From contig CM063499.1 in the NCBI GenBank assembly GCA_032207245.1, forward strand, positions 84,097,705 through 84,161,704: 64,000 nucleotides of DNA, given 5' to 3'. The notes beneath the pieces were generated by a model, which was not told where the DNA came from, searched no databases, and saw only the letters and a list, made by a program, of their open reading frames with translations. Of this stretch, positions 51,238 through 62,526 are shown piece after piece (the first letter of the stretch is position 1; each line of letters opens with the position of its first letter). The position numbers and the translations under genes are program-made. Source of the stretch: Pardosa pseudoannulata (taxonomy: Eukaryota > Arthropoda > Arachnida > Araneae > Lycosidae).

Positions 51238-53050
51238 CAGTAGATTCCCAAACTTTTGATTAGTTTTATATAAAACAAAGCGACATGAATTGTAATCAAT
51301 GCAGATCTCTTCTGATATTCAAATTTTTCACTTTGCACATGCAAGTTTTGTTGTAATTACTAGCCAGATGGCTACAATCGGCCACTTTAACGTATAAAAC
51401 AAAATTTTTGCTTCATTGGCGATTAGTCTTACTTAAAGCCGTTTGACTCTGTAGTCAATGTCGATTTACAGTGATATGCAATTCGTCGGTTTTCTTTGAT
51501 AAGGAAATGTCTTCCTTAATAAAATTTTCCTATTGATATTGAAATTTTTCACGTTGCACATGCAAGTTTTGCTGCAACTGCTAGTCAGATGGCTGCAATT
51601 CGCCATTTTAACGTATAAAACAAAGTTTTTGCTTCATTGGCGATTCGCCTTACTTTAAAGCCGTTTGACTCTGTAGTCAATGTCGATTTACAGTGATATG
51701 CAATTCGTCGGTTTTCTGTCAGCTTTGATAAGGAAACGTCTTCCTTAATAAAATTTTCCTATTGATATTGAAATTTTTCACGTTGCACATGCAAGTTTTG
51801 CTGCAATTGCTAGCCAGATGGCTTCAATCCGCCATTTTAAGGTATAAAACAAAGTTTTTGCTTCATTGCCGATTAATCTTATTTTACAGCTGTTTAACTC
51901 AGTCAATGTCAATTTACAGTGATAGGCAATTCATCAGTTTTCTATCAGCTTTGATTAGAAACGTCTCCCTTAATAAAAATTAAAGCCGAATTTTGATTTG
52001 TGAATTATATATCAGTGCAAAATTTTTTCTTATAGATGCATCAAATTATGTTTTAGATTTTTTTCGTTTGGAATTTTGGTCGTCGTATTTTTCACTTTGC
52101 CAAGTACTTCGTTAATATAATTACCTTGATTCAACCTTTAAACTTAAACAAACTTCATTTTACCATTTAAGGATATTTAACAAATTTCAATCTAAAGATA
52201 TCGACAACAAATGTGGAAACATACTGCATATATCAACACATTTGTTTATGCGGTAGTTATTGAATATACGCCATTATAGAACAAGAGAATAAACTAATAG
52301 CGTTTCCTGAGGCATTTGGTTTTCGATAGAAATTAAATGCAGCTAATGTTTATAAATAATAAAGTAACAACAGTATTAGTTAAATAAACTTAATAAATAT
52401 ACCTGATTGGTAATTCAGGATTACGCTGAATCAAAACTGATTACTTTTTAAATTTCGGTCTTGCTCCATTTTGTTTTCTAATTGATACTTTCGGAACAGA
52501 AATTTAAATACAGTTGTTACAAAAATTAAACCGATTTTCAGCAAAATGTCACTGATCGTAAATACTCAACAATTATTTTTTAAACCTAAACGATATTTTA
52601 CGATAAATTTTATGATTTTTCTATACACTGTTAAAAAAAGAGTATCAATACGATAATCTGAAACCTGATTGATATTTACTCTTGGAACAAAATCTTTTCG
52701 ATTTCCTTTATGTATATTTCATTTATTAAAAGTGCGTCACTATATATTTAACTGCTTTTTAAAATCATCAAGGAATTTTTGAAGAATGTAGTTTTAGGGG
52801 TTTAGCCTTCACCAGATATATTTATATGTGATTTTTTAAACACGTTCTTTGTATCTGGAAACTTGCTATAATCCAAAGTATTGAAGATTATTAAAGATCA
52901 GAGTATAGCTTAATAACACTTCTCTGCTTTTAAATAACTATATATTCTGCCAAATTAGTATGATTTCGTAATTACTATCTAATATCAAAAGTTTAGTGTC
53001 AAAATTCACTCGTAAATAAATACACAACACTAAAGATTGGGAATCTACTG
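51238..53050. mobile_element. 1.8-kb non-autonomous element with pogo/Tigger-like ends
   Basis: The left terminus CAGTAGATTCCCAAACTTT and the right terminus, reverse-complemented, CAGTAGATTCCCAATCTTT, match over 15-18 bases. Each is directly flanked outside by TA (51236-51237 and 53051-53052), the target duplication of Tc1/mariner-pogo elements. Pogo/Tigger ends commonly begin CAGTAGAA (established knowledge), so I infer this superfamily. No transposase frame exists inside; a triplicated 225-bp repeat occupies the left third. Confidence 0.65.
51313..51985. repeat. Three tandem copies of a 222-229-bp unit
   Basis: GATATT[C/G]AAATTTTTCAC starts copies at 51313, 51535 and 51764. Each contains TTGCACATGCAAGTTTTG, CAGATGGCT, GTATAAAACAAA and CAATTTACAGTGAT-like words. 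The third copy is the most diverged, lacking part of GACTCTGTAGTC. It lies inside the pogo-like element. An open frame at 51762-51983 is a by-product of the repeat. Confidence 0.93.
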
Positions 53051-53059
53051 TACCAAAAT

Positions 53060-53390
53060 AGAAAGGAAACTATGTGTAGAATATAACTTTGATTCCCCCA
53101 AATTAAAAAAGCATTAAAAGAGCGCAAAATATTGAGCATTTTTCAATATGGAAATTACGGTTTGTATAAATTGTAAATGGGCCATGAATTTGTTTTGGTT
53201 TGTTTGTTTGCTTTGTTTTTATGTTAAGCACCACAAAGGGAAGTATCAATTATTTGGAAAAAATGTCTGTAGACAAACAGCACCAAAGAAAGATATATGT
53301 CAATACAAAGTTTCCTACTTTACAAACAAAACCGAAAATGGTTTGTATTGATTTCCTTTTTCCCGCAAGCGTTCCAACTTTCACCCATTT
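53060..53390. other. Short overlapping open frames, not recognised
   Basis: Three overlapping plus-strand frames (53148-53485) encode unrelated, low-complexity or hydrophobic peptides. They run into the neighbouring repeat and have no domain, splice or codon support. I do not call a gene. Confidence 0.4.
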
Positions 53391-54350
53391 CCAGTACAAA
53401 ACTAGGAATTATTGATAAAAGTAAACTAACTAGATTAATTCCCAATACACGGTGCTGGGAATATCTCTTGGCGACAAGATTTTAATCATACGCACCTCTT
53501 TGGCGATAAAAGTATGGTACGTCGTAATTCATAACTTATTAAAGTAAACTAACCAGATTAATTCCCAATACACTGTGCTGGGAATATCCCTTGGCGACAA
53601 GATTTTAATCATACGCACCTCTTTGGCGATAAAAGTATGGTACGTCGTAATTCATAACTTGGATATCATGGGTTACAATCAGAATGTTTTTTAAGCTATC
53701 ATAAATACTAAGTATTTTAATAATCTTGGTTTAAAAAAATGCCAATATAACACGTTACTTTAAATTTTTAAGTTTCAAAAACATTCTTTTTCATTCTCTA
53801 TTATACATTTTGCTGAATCCGACTGATTAAAAGGAACTCAACAATCCAAAAAATTTCCAATCCAAATTATCGCCAAGTTGGCTTATACTTAAATGACCAA
53901 AAGGGAATAGACAGATACCAAAAAGATACGGTATTTCGAGTTAGTACTCGTAATTATACCTAATTCATTTTCTAGTACAAAATAGGAATTATTAATAAAC
54001 GTAAATTAACGAGGTTAATTTACGAAACACGATGCTGGAAATATCCTTTGGCGACGAGATTTTAATCACGTTTTTTTTGGCGGTAAAAGTCATAATACGT
54101 CATACCTCATAATTTTTTTTTTATCTGTGTAATAAATACCAAGTATTTTAATAATCCTAGTTTTAAAAATATTAAAATAACACATATTTTAGTTTAAAAA
54201 GCATTCTTTTACATCCTCTATTAAAATTTTTACCGATAAAAGTAACCCAACCATCCAAGAATTTTCAATTCCATTCATCGCCAAGTTGGCATTAAAACGT
54301 TAAAATGGCCAAAAGAGATACCAGATATGCCGTATATTGAGATATTGAGA
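53391..54350. repeat. Two diverged copies of a repeat of about 0.4-0.5 kb, one with an internal 122-bp duplication
   Basis: The first copy (53391-53940) and second copy (about 53970-54350) share, in order, TAGGAATTATT, GGCGAC with GATTTTAATCA, AAGTATTTTAATAAT, a CATTCTTTT-type word and ATCGCCAAGTTGGC. In the first copy a 122-bp block beginning GTAAACTAAC (53421) is repeated at 53543 almost without change, a recent duplication. The copies end near ATCGCCAAGTTGGC and are non-coding. Confidence 0.85.
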
Positions 54351-55442
54351 TAGATATCATAATTAATTTTATACTTCCAAAAATATCACATTAGTAGATT
54401 TAGATTCTAATAGATGTATCAGTCTTGATTGTATTGTAAAAACAAATAATTACAATTCCAATATTTTATCTAGCAATAAAAAAAATTACGCATGAAATTT
54501 TTTTTAGCATGATATGGATGTTTTTGTTGATAAATACATCTAAATTTTAGCAATGTATAACAACAGCTACAAATTGTGGAGTATTAAATTAAAAAATTGA
54601 GCGCACTGCTATTTTTATGTAATAAAATACTTCATAAATACCATTAAAAATGTACTAATTTCACAAAGCAATAATAGTCGGTGAATCATTTTTTCTTTTC
54701 TGTTTAGTCTCACACAAGTGTTCTAATCATTCGTTAAAAGAACAGAATATTATTCAGCAAAAATGGCTATACAAGCAGTTTTTGCAACCTTAAAATTGTT
54801 CCTAGAGAAAAGTTTCATATCATGTACTGGATTTTAACAGCACCAAATTTGGCGACAAAAATCATTTATGCGGCGCCACGTTTAACAGGAATTTCAGTGC
54901 TTAAAGCTCACCATTTTCTGTGATAAGTTTACTTTGTGAAACCTTGACAAAATAAGGTGGATATTTTTCTAAAATTTAATTTTTTAATTATTATTATATA
55001 GTTTATTTAAAAATTATTTGATGCACGCGATAAACTTTTTCAAAAACTACTGATTAAACAAAATAAGTTTTAAAAAATCAGAATGTTTGTCTCCAAATAT
55101 CGCCAAACTGCAAGGAAATACAGAAACTTTTCCCTGTTGGTATAAAGCTTACTAAATGTATGAAAACATTCATAGAAAATTAACAACATCTGCTCTCTAA
55201 TGAATGCACAAGATCACAAATATGTATTGGCATAGGCAAGTACAAATATTTGGCAAGAATTTTCCAAGAAAGAATTGTAAATATGAAAAACATCAACTAC
55301 AGAGAACTGTTCAACTGCCGCGCGTTCTTCAGAAAGTACCTTTGTCGCTATACATATATGAAACCACAAGTAAAATTTTTCACACTTTTAAAAACTTCCA
55401 TCCTCTCTTTCTTTCTCTTTTTATGTATTTTTTGGGGTCTAC
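54351..55442. other. AT-rich non-coding sequence with scattered TTGGCGA words
   Basis: No gene is evident. TTGGCGA or its complement occurs at 54849 and 55100. Overlapping frames at 55204-55495 lack domains and run into the next inverted-repeat element. Confidence 0.4.
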
Positions 55443-55914
55443 TTAAGAACTGGGTTCCCCTTGGCCAATTTGGCGAAAATATTGGCGATATTTAATAAAA
55501 CACAAAGGTAATCCATCCAAACATTATATTTCTTTTTCTGGTGACTTTAATGAATGCACAGTGCTCCATCGTAATAGAATTATATACTCTTACTTAATTA
55601 AAGAAAACGACTTGAAAACGGGACATTTATATTTATGGGCAATTAATCCCTTAATAGTTTACAAATTCAACAGTTCCAAATTATTAAAAATCAGCCATAG
55701 AGAATCATTAATGGTTTGTTATATCTAATTGTTTTAAGAATTGCGCACTTTTAATATATAAGAAAAGAGTGACACAAGGAGAGTTGGATGCAAATATCAT
55801 ATAAATTATAACATAGATACAGATTGTTTGGACATAGTGAGATCAGGAAAAAATGGTAGGCGACCATATATAAACCATTATCGCCAAGTTGGCGGGGGAA
55901 CCCAGTTCTTTAGT
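55443..55914. mobile_element. 0.47-kb MITE-like element with about 37-bp terminal inverted repeats
   Basis: The left end (from 55443) and the reverse complement of the right end (to 55914) both read AAGAACTGGGTTCCCC and continue with CCAA, TTGGCGA and AT-rich sequence. Most positions match over about 37 bases. The interior has no open frame. The superfamily is not assignable from the ends alone. Confidence 0.75.
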
Positions 55915-58900
55915 CAAGCCATTTTTTTTACCCTGGTTGAATCTAGAATCGACAAGACTCTAGCCTATATTTAATAATAAAAAAATGGAAACTTGAAAGC
56001 AATTTGTTTATGTAACACTTACACACACAGCCTTGCTACGACATGAGTCACTAAACATCACTTTTAACACTTACTCTACAGATATGTCGAGGGTACAAAA
56101 GTAGATTTTGAAAAGCAGTGCATACAACGCCCGCTAACATGCAACGCCAATTTCAATACATTCATTTATCAACGAGCATATAACGAGCGGAATGGTAGTG
56201 TTTCAGGGAGGAAGAAAGGTGAGCAAAATATCTTTTTTTTTTTACTAAGTTCTTCTTTATATAGACACGTACCACCCTAAATAACAACCGTGTAATACTA
56301 GATCACAACATACAGCAGGCGGGTAAACAAGGGGAAGGCTGGTCAAAGGCATCACATGCATTATGTTTCATTTTATTCCAATTCCCTTTTTATTTTATCT
56401 GCAAAAATATTTGATCAGCTACGGGCACATATGTCAACAATACAACGTGTGGTAACTGTACAAACCCCTCCTACTCGTGACTTCTGGACTGTTCATGGAA
56501 CACAAAGACTTAATTTCGTTTTTACTTTCATTGTTATTCCATTGAAACGTTAGTCCTAATGAGTAAGCGTAACCTAAACAAATTAACAAAAGAAATCTAA
56601 TCTAAAAGGTCGAAAGGATGACCGAACATTAATTTGTTGGTTTAATTTAAAATCAATATAGCTCCTGATTAATCAAACTTTTCCCTAGACGTTTAATAGG
56701 TTTTTAATAACATTGTTAACAGCGCCATTTTCTTAAAAATTGTAGCAACAAATTCTGAACAGTCAGTGATGAAAATGTTTTCTATATTAAGTTAAAACGT
56801 TACGTAGATCTAGATACATCGAAATAAATTTTGAAAATTAGGTTGTTTTTTTTTGGGGGGGGGGTTAAAGAACACTGGGAATGCATCCGGAATGTTAAAA
56901 CACCCTTAGTGTTAAAAACATAACTAAACCAACTAAATAAAACAACCCTTTTTTTTGTTTTAGTATTTTAGTTCATCCTAAATAACAACTTACAAAGAAC
57001 AGAAATTCATAGTTTACCAACTGAATTTTTAGGTAAAGGAAACAGTCTTTTGTACGTAACTTCTGAAATCCAAAGCAAAACTGAATCTCATATGTAGAAC
57101 AATGCAGAATAAAAGGTAGTAATATCATCCTGTATAACACCACCCGTTGACCAATAAGAATTCGAGGAACTTTGTCAACCATCCAAATCTTACTACAATC
57201 TACCTAACTATCCTTAAGTGATGTCTGCAACCCATATATTTTTAAAAGCTTTACGCAATGAAAATTCAGTTTACAAGCCGAATAGAATATTTTAATCCCA
57301 GTTGAAAATGGCAAATTCTGCCCGAGAAGAATTTGCCGACCAGCCTTAAGCCCCTATGTTCCCCTATTTTTGAGATAGGTGGGTCTGGTTGGTCCCAAAA
57401 ACTCACATAGGGTTAACAAGGGGAGTATTTAATACCAAATACATTTGCCATTACTCTATATATAAGGAAACACTTATTCAAAGCTACTGCTTAGCAGTTA
57501 GACGCATCGGCTTTTTCTTTCAGGAAACCTTGAAAGTGCCGGAAATCTAAAACAAAAGATAATTATCGTACTTCTTGTGGAACATAGACTAAAACGGTGC
57601 CAAAAGCATATAACACTGATGCCCCGTGAAAGAACATCTACGCATGAGCAGAGTTTGATTATGAAATCCTGGGCTTATCCCCCAGTTCGAGAGCCTGCCA
57701 ATCGATATCAGCAGTAATCGAACTGCCTTTTCCGAGCTTTGCCAGTTAGATTGTATATCGATGATTAGCTCTAAAACTGAAGTTGATTGTTACTATTTGC
57801 TCTGTATCAGAGTACAGGAAAACAGGAACAGGTTCTAGTATCAAGAAGTGATAAAAAAAACAGTAAATTGTTCCTGTGTCAAATAAAATTAAGCACCTCG
57901 ATATGGTAATTCTATTCTAATTAAGTTTTAAGCCTACTTTTTTTTTCTTTAAATCCTCTTTCATATTCTAGTAAACAGGTGTCATCTCATTAAAAAAATC
58001 TGTCACATTTTGGTTTAAAATTGAATACTGATTCATAGTTAAGTACATAAGTCATAAAATAATAACTTACTAATCTATGACTGTATATAACAAAATACAA
58101 GACAGAAGTAACACAGGAAAAAATCTTGGGGTAAAATATTTCCCCTTAAAGTTCATATTCTGGGATTGCCAGGTCAAAAATTTATAAATCTAACAAAGAA
58201 TGTTTAATATAAACGATATTCATTGATTTGCTTTCGAGATTTATCTCACCTAAAACAACATATTTATCTTTCTTTCAAACTGCTTAATTAACATAAATTA
58301 TTAGCTATTAATTAATTGTTAATATATAAAAACATTCTGAGGAAATATGCAATAGAAAACAGTACAGTTGATTTTACCTCATAGAATATATTGAAGCCTA
58401 ACAACACTGCACTATTCCGACGAGGTAAAATGTAGGAACTGTATATTTTTAATAAATTATTTAAAGTAGCAGGATTATCTCTTTGGGTAAGAATTAACAC
58501 ACCTGACTTACCCCAGAATAAGAAATAAAAAAGTCTTTAAAATATTAAATAAAAAGACAACCTTTTGTAATTCTAATAGTAAAAATATAATGTAAAGAAC
58601 TCATGTTTTATCAAAAATTCATTTAAAAAAATGGTCAGAATTTCAGATAAAAAATAAAGCAGACGATAATGAAAAATGATTAGTAACAAAAACCATGATT
58701 TTGAGATGAGCAGTGAGTCATCATTACATCCTCATTATATCACAGCTTTTTTTTCAATGGTATACATGTCATAACAGAATTTATATCAGAGAATTTTTTT
58801 TTCATTTCTAAAACAGATTAAAAAGAACAAACAAACTATGATTCAGCTACGTTTAAACAGCTCCTTTTACACACAGCTTGAGGTTAGTTTTTGAAAGTGA

Positions 58901-59216
58901 AAACAGTTTTTTGTTTTGGAAATAAATAAACTGCAGTGACGAACTTATACATTAAAAAAAAACATGAAAAATAATACTTATATGTGTAGTACAAGGGAAT
59001 AATATATATGTTCAACATTAACCAACTCTTGAGCAAATTGCTTTTTACCAGCATATTTTTTGTAGTCTCAAAACTTCTTTTCAGTCTTTACGGTTTACAG
59101 TTACTCTAAGAATTATTAAAGCTAGTTTAAATATATGAAAATGGAATTTGCTTTATAAAAAACAAGTACTGTAAGCATAGTTCTGTATAAAAATACCTAT
59201 AAATGATATGTATAGA
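55915..59216. other. Non-coding sequence with isolated hairpins
   Basis: No exon or repeat family is recognisable over 3.3 kb. The frames at 56356-56553, 56973-57182 and 58312-58500 have no domain. A T9G10 homopolymer pair lies at 56846-56864. The hairpin cluster at 57300-57425 is listed separately. Confidence 0.4.
57310..57337. repeat. Perfect 10-bp-stem hairpin
   Basis: GGCAAATTCT (57310-57319) pairs with AGAATTTGCC (57328-57337) around an 8-base loop, GCCCGAGA. Just downstream a weaker hairpin, CCTAT...ATAGG, and a GACCAGCC/GGTTGGTC pair occur within 100 bases. They might be the remains of an inverted-repeat element; no function is evident. Confidence 0.8.
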
Positions 59217-59690
59217 AATAAATTAAGAGATATTTTTAATTTAAAAATATTAAAGCTCACACAATTTTTAATATTTTTTAATGTTTTAAAATTAAACTAA
59301 GAGATTCTTTAATTTAAAATGATAAAGCTCGCACAGTTTTTAATATTTTTTTAATATTTAAAAATAATAAAACTCAAACAGTTTTTAATATTTTAAAATT
59401 AAATTACGAGATTTTTTTAATTTAAAAATGATAAAGATCACACAATTTTTAATATTTTAAAATTAAACAAAGCTCACGCAGTTTTTAATATTTTAAAATT
59501 AAATTAAGAGGTTTTTTTTATTTAAAAGTAATAAAGCTCACAGAGTTTACAATATTATAAAATTAAAAGATTTTTTTATTTAAAAACTATAAAGCTCACA
59601 CATTTTTTAATATTTTAAAATTAAACTAGAAGATTTTTTTAATTTGAAGATAATCAAATTTAAAAATGAACAGTTTTTAATATTTCTTTT
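59217..59690. repeat. Degenerate tandem repeat, unit about 60-75 bp, 7-8 copies
   Basis: The order AAATTAA, GAGATTTTTTTAATTT, AAAAATGATAAAGCTCACAC and AGTTTTTAATATTTTA recurs, with copies losing or gaining parts. The AAAGCTCACAC-like word marks each unit. It is non-coding and AT-rich; its irregular decay suggests an old array. Confidence 0.85.
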
Positions 59691-60339
59691 AAAAAACACA
59701 TTAATAATTTAATAAAAAAATTTATGTAATAAAATAGCTTTTAACAAAAAATGTCTGTGATTTTTAATTAAAAGCAACAATAATTATTGAATAAACATAA
59801 TTTTTTCTTTCAACATGATAAAGATTTTTAATAAGCTCTTTATATACAAATAATTGATTTTAAATAGATGTTCAGATGTTTTAATTAATTCATTATTAAA
59901 CTTATATATTAATTAAAAGCTATAAGTAATTTATAAAAGTAAAATTTATTTTAATTAAAAATACGGATGATAAAAAAGTTTTATTGTTATAAAGAATTAA
60001 ATAATTAATGTATTTTTATGTCTAGAACATCATTTTTACTTTCCCTGAGAATTATGCTATGAGGCAATGTTTCATTTTTTATTAATTTTAATTTCACTTC
60101 AAATCTTATTAATAATTTACAAATAAACTCTACTAAAATTAATAGTTAAGTTATCATAAATCTTTACTGCTCTATATTTGAAGTTTCCTATCCTTTGACC
60201 AAATCCAAAAAATTCGTTTTAATTATTTTGAATAAACTTTAATTATTAAATATAATAAAATCGACAATAGATTTTGGTACTTTTTATGTGAGCTTTAACA
60301 GCAAATGCCTTTTTAATTATTAATATGTAAGTAAAAATT

Positions 60340-60342
<3 letters not shown>

Positions 60343-60404
<62 letters not shown>
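60343..60404. repeat. Compound (TC)n(TA)n microsatellite
   Basis: About 15 TC repeats followed by about 16 TA repeats, inside copy 1 of the duplicated unit. Confidence 0.97.
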
Positions 60405-60405
<1 letters not shown>

Positions 60406-60707
60406 GATCATGACTATAATAGCAATTTTGAATTCATGAATTACTTATTAATATTTCTGTATGAAAACAAAGCATATCGCCTTTTAATATCGATACAATA
60501 TTCAGTATCTATCGATATATTCTGAATACTTATCTCTGTTAAATCCATGTATAAGTCACACGAAACCAATATATTCAGAATATATAATTAGTATTATATC
60601 GATATATATAACTCAAATTGAATCAATTAACTTATGATATCTTTATGAGCTTCAACAGAGAATGTCTTTTTAATTATTAATATGTAAGTCAGATTTTTAT
60701 CTCTCTC

Positions 60708-60858
<151 letters not shown>

Positions 60859-61104
60859 GATCATTATTATAATAGTAATTTTGAATATACGAATTAGTTA
60901 TTAATATTTCTGTATGAAAACAAAGCATATCGCCTTTTAATATCAATACAATATTCAGTATCTATCGATATATTCTGAATACTTATCTCTGTTTAAATCC
61001 ATGTATAAGTCACACGAAACCAATATATTCAGAATATATATATGATTAGGAATATATCGATATATATAATTCAAATTGCATCGATTAACTTATGATATTT
61101 TTAA

Positions 61105-61593
61105 GAGCTTTAACAGAGAATTTCATCCTGAAGTATCGATAAATAGTTCAGACTTTATCGATATATCCATACCTGTGGTCAGGATTATATCTACATTCCG
61201 TCTCTATCGATACACTTTTCAGATTTCATCGATTAGATTTTGGTACTTTAGCATATGAGCTTTAACAACGAACATCTTTTTTTCAATATCGATATATATA
61301 ACTCAGTCTCTTATTGAAATAGTGTATCAGTATCAATTCAGTCTAGGATATATTATTCAGACTCCATCAATATATCACTCAGTCTCTTTCATCATACGTT
61401 TCAGACTTATGCATAATCAGACTCGGTCATCGCCAACGTTTAACTTACGAGTTGGATAATGTGACACTCATACTTTCCACTTTAAAAAAAAAAAAACTAA
61501 AAATAAAGAGTAAAACGGCAACGTTCCTTATCGAAAAAAAGAGTCACTCTCTGAGGCTTAATTCTCTACTACAACTACTACTTTAGTTTGTTC
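61105..61593. other. 3' flank of the esterase exon, ATCGAT-rich
   Basis: This lies immediately downstream (minus strand) of the esterase stop codon and probably includes its 3' UTR. I find no AATAAA on the minus strand within 500 bp of the stop. ATCGAT-type palindromes are frequent, and an A12 run lies near 61484. Confidence 0.4.
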
Positions 61594-62019
61594 TCAGTTC
61601 ATCTTCGCATAGGCCGGGAAGAAGAGGTCGTCGTCCCACAGGTGGCAGTTCTCGTAGGGTTTCATGTGACTACGAACGACGTCCCCGATGATGTTGATGA
61701 ATCCGGACCCCATGAGCACCTCCCCGTTGATCTGGGGCCTGGCCCGCCTCACGAAGCTGAAGAACAGCTCCTGCATGTTCTTCTGGAAGGTGAGGTCACC
61801 GGGGGACATGGGACGGACGTAGTCACCGAGCAGGCCGAAGATGGCCGCCACGTCCATGCCGTGCACTGACAGCCGGACGGCCGCCGAGGATTCGTTCGAG
61901 AACTGGATGGGCGCACTTGGCTTGTAGTCCACCAGGTACCAGTACGAGTCCGACTGCAGGATCTCGCCCAGGGCGTCGGTCAGTCTCTCCAACGGACAGA
62001 TCGTCCTCACGTCAGACAC
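61594..62019 (-). CDS. C-terminal exon of a type-B carboxylesterase-like protein (partial gene)
   Basis: This encodes the last 141 residues of an alpha/beta-hydrolase of the carboxylesterase/cholinesterase family, which cleave carboxylic esters or, in non-catalytic members, act in adhesion. The exon starts after a strong acceptor (TTTCTCCCTAG); the in-frame TAG just upstream is the acceptor itself, so the exon begins with GTG (Val) in phase 0 and is not a start codon. It stops at TGA 61594-61596. Family landmarks are CP and a Y-W-Y-L strand (residues 8-29), the probable catalytic His in VHGMD (His53), a following AAIFG, and the helix FQKNMQELFFSFVRRARP (78-95), equivalent to the usual M-W-x-N-F-A-x-x-G-x-P segment. 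Third codon positions are strongly G/C against an AT-rich background. The catalytic Ser elbow (GxSxG) and acidic residue must lie in upstream exons at higher coordinates; none is recognisable in the window. A juvenile-hormone-esterase-like or non-catalytic relative cannot be separated from this piece. Confidence 0.8.
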   Translation of the reverse strand: MSDVRTICPLERLTDALGEILQSDSYWYLVDYKPSAPIQFSNESSAAVRLSVHGMDVAAIFGLLGDYVRPMSPGDLTFQKNMQELFFSFVRRARPQINGEVLMGSGFINIIGDVVRSHMKPYENCHLWDDDLFFPAYAKMN

Positions 62020-62311
62020 CTAGGGAGAAAGTCGGATCAGTTCAGACTAAAGAACGTGTGTCGAAATATATGTACCGATGTACTTTCCCACGATGGTCAG
62101 CACGTGCATACACAGCTGTGGACAAAATTTCCTAGAAGAATTTAGGTGCAGCTGTTGACTTCGAGTTTTAGTAGGGACCCCTGCGGAGGAGTTATAGATC
62201 ACGAGTAGCACAAGTGTAACGGTCAAGCCCAGACAGGGATGTAGCCGTGAGATATAGGGCCAGGGTCTAAGAAATAATGTCAGATTTCACAAAAGGAGCT
62301 ATTTTAATGAG
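62020..62311 (-). other. Intron adjacent to the esterase exon
   Basis: It begins at the splice acceptor (minus-strand CTTTCTCCCTAG, ending at 62020). No exon is seen here. Confidence 0.6.
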
Positions 62312-62346
62312 CCCACCTGCACTCCCGGAGGGGGTGCAGATGTGGG
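62312..62346. repeat. GC-rich hairpin with about 13 paired bases
   Basis: CCCACCTGCACTCCC pairs with GGGGGTGCAGATGTGGG around a loop of about three bases (GGA), with one or two mismatches and a two-base bulge. It stands out in AT-rich intronic DNA. The stem also yields a short plus-strand peptide ending MWENFTNK, which I judge coincidental. Confidence 0.7.
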
Positions 62347-62388
62347 AAAATTTCACCAACAAGTGATTGGCAAAGAAAAAAAGGTGAG

Positions 62389-62526
62389 TTAAAAACCGAG
62401 GTGATGAGTTATGGAAGGGAGTGCAAAAAAGGAGTCGAAGTCGGGGTTCAAGAGTTGCTGGACATCGAAATCCAGTGTCAGCACGTCCGCACCGACGTCC
62501 TGTACGCCCACAGGCCCGCACAGACA
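62389..62526 (-). other. GC-rich coding-like segment, possible exon or exon relic
   Basis: In one minus-strand frame codons are open from 62526 to TAA at 62389, with G/C-ending codons in the first 30 and the peptide core GVQDVGADVLTLDFD. Codon use resembles the esterase exon 0.4 kb away, unlike the surrounding DNA. A possible acceptor (GTACAG, then GACGTC) exists, but I find no good donor in the phase needed to join the esterase exon. It could be an exon of another transcript, a relic, or chance. Confidence 0.22.

Noticed and set aside
55204..55495. Overlapping 80-codon frames
   Set aside because: Low-complexity hydrophobic and basic peptides that continue into an inverted-repeat element; there is no domain or splice evidence.
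57485..57700. tRNA-like words (TTAGCAGTTAGACGCATCGG and CAGTTCGAGAGCC)
   Set aside because: The A-box-like and B-box-like words are about 190 bases apart and no cloverleaf can be drawn.
61588..61869. 93-codon plus-strand frame over the esterase exon
   Set aside because: It is the opposite-strand shadow of the GC-rich minus-strand exon, which has the splice site and family motifs.
62281..62373. Plus-strand peptide ending MWENFTNK, resembling the M-W-x-N-F segment of esterases
   Set aside because: It is only about 29 codons, lies over a hairpin, and the esterase exon on the other strand already contains the equivalent segment.
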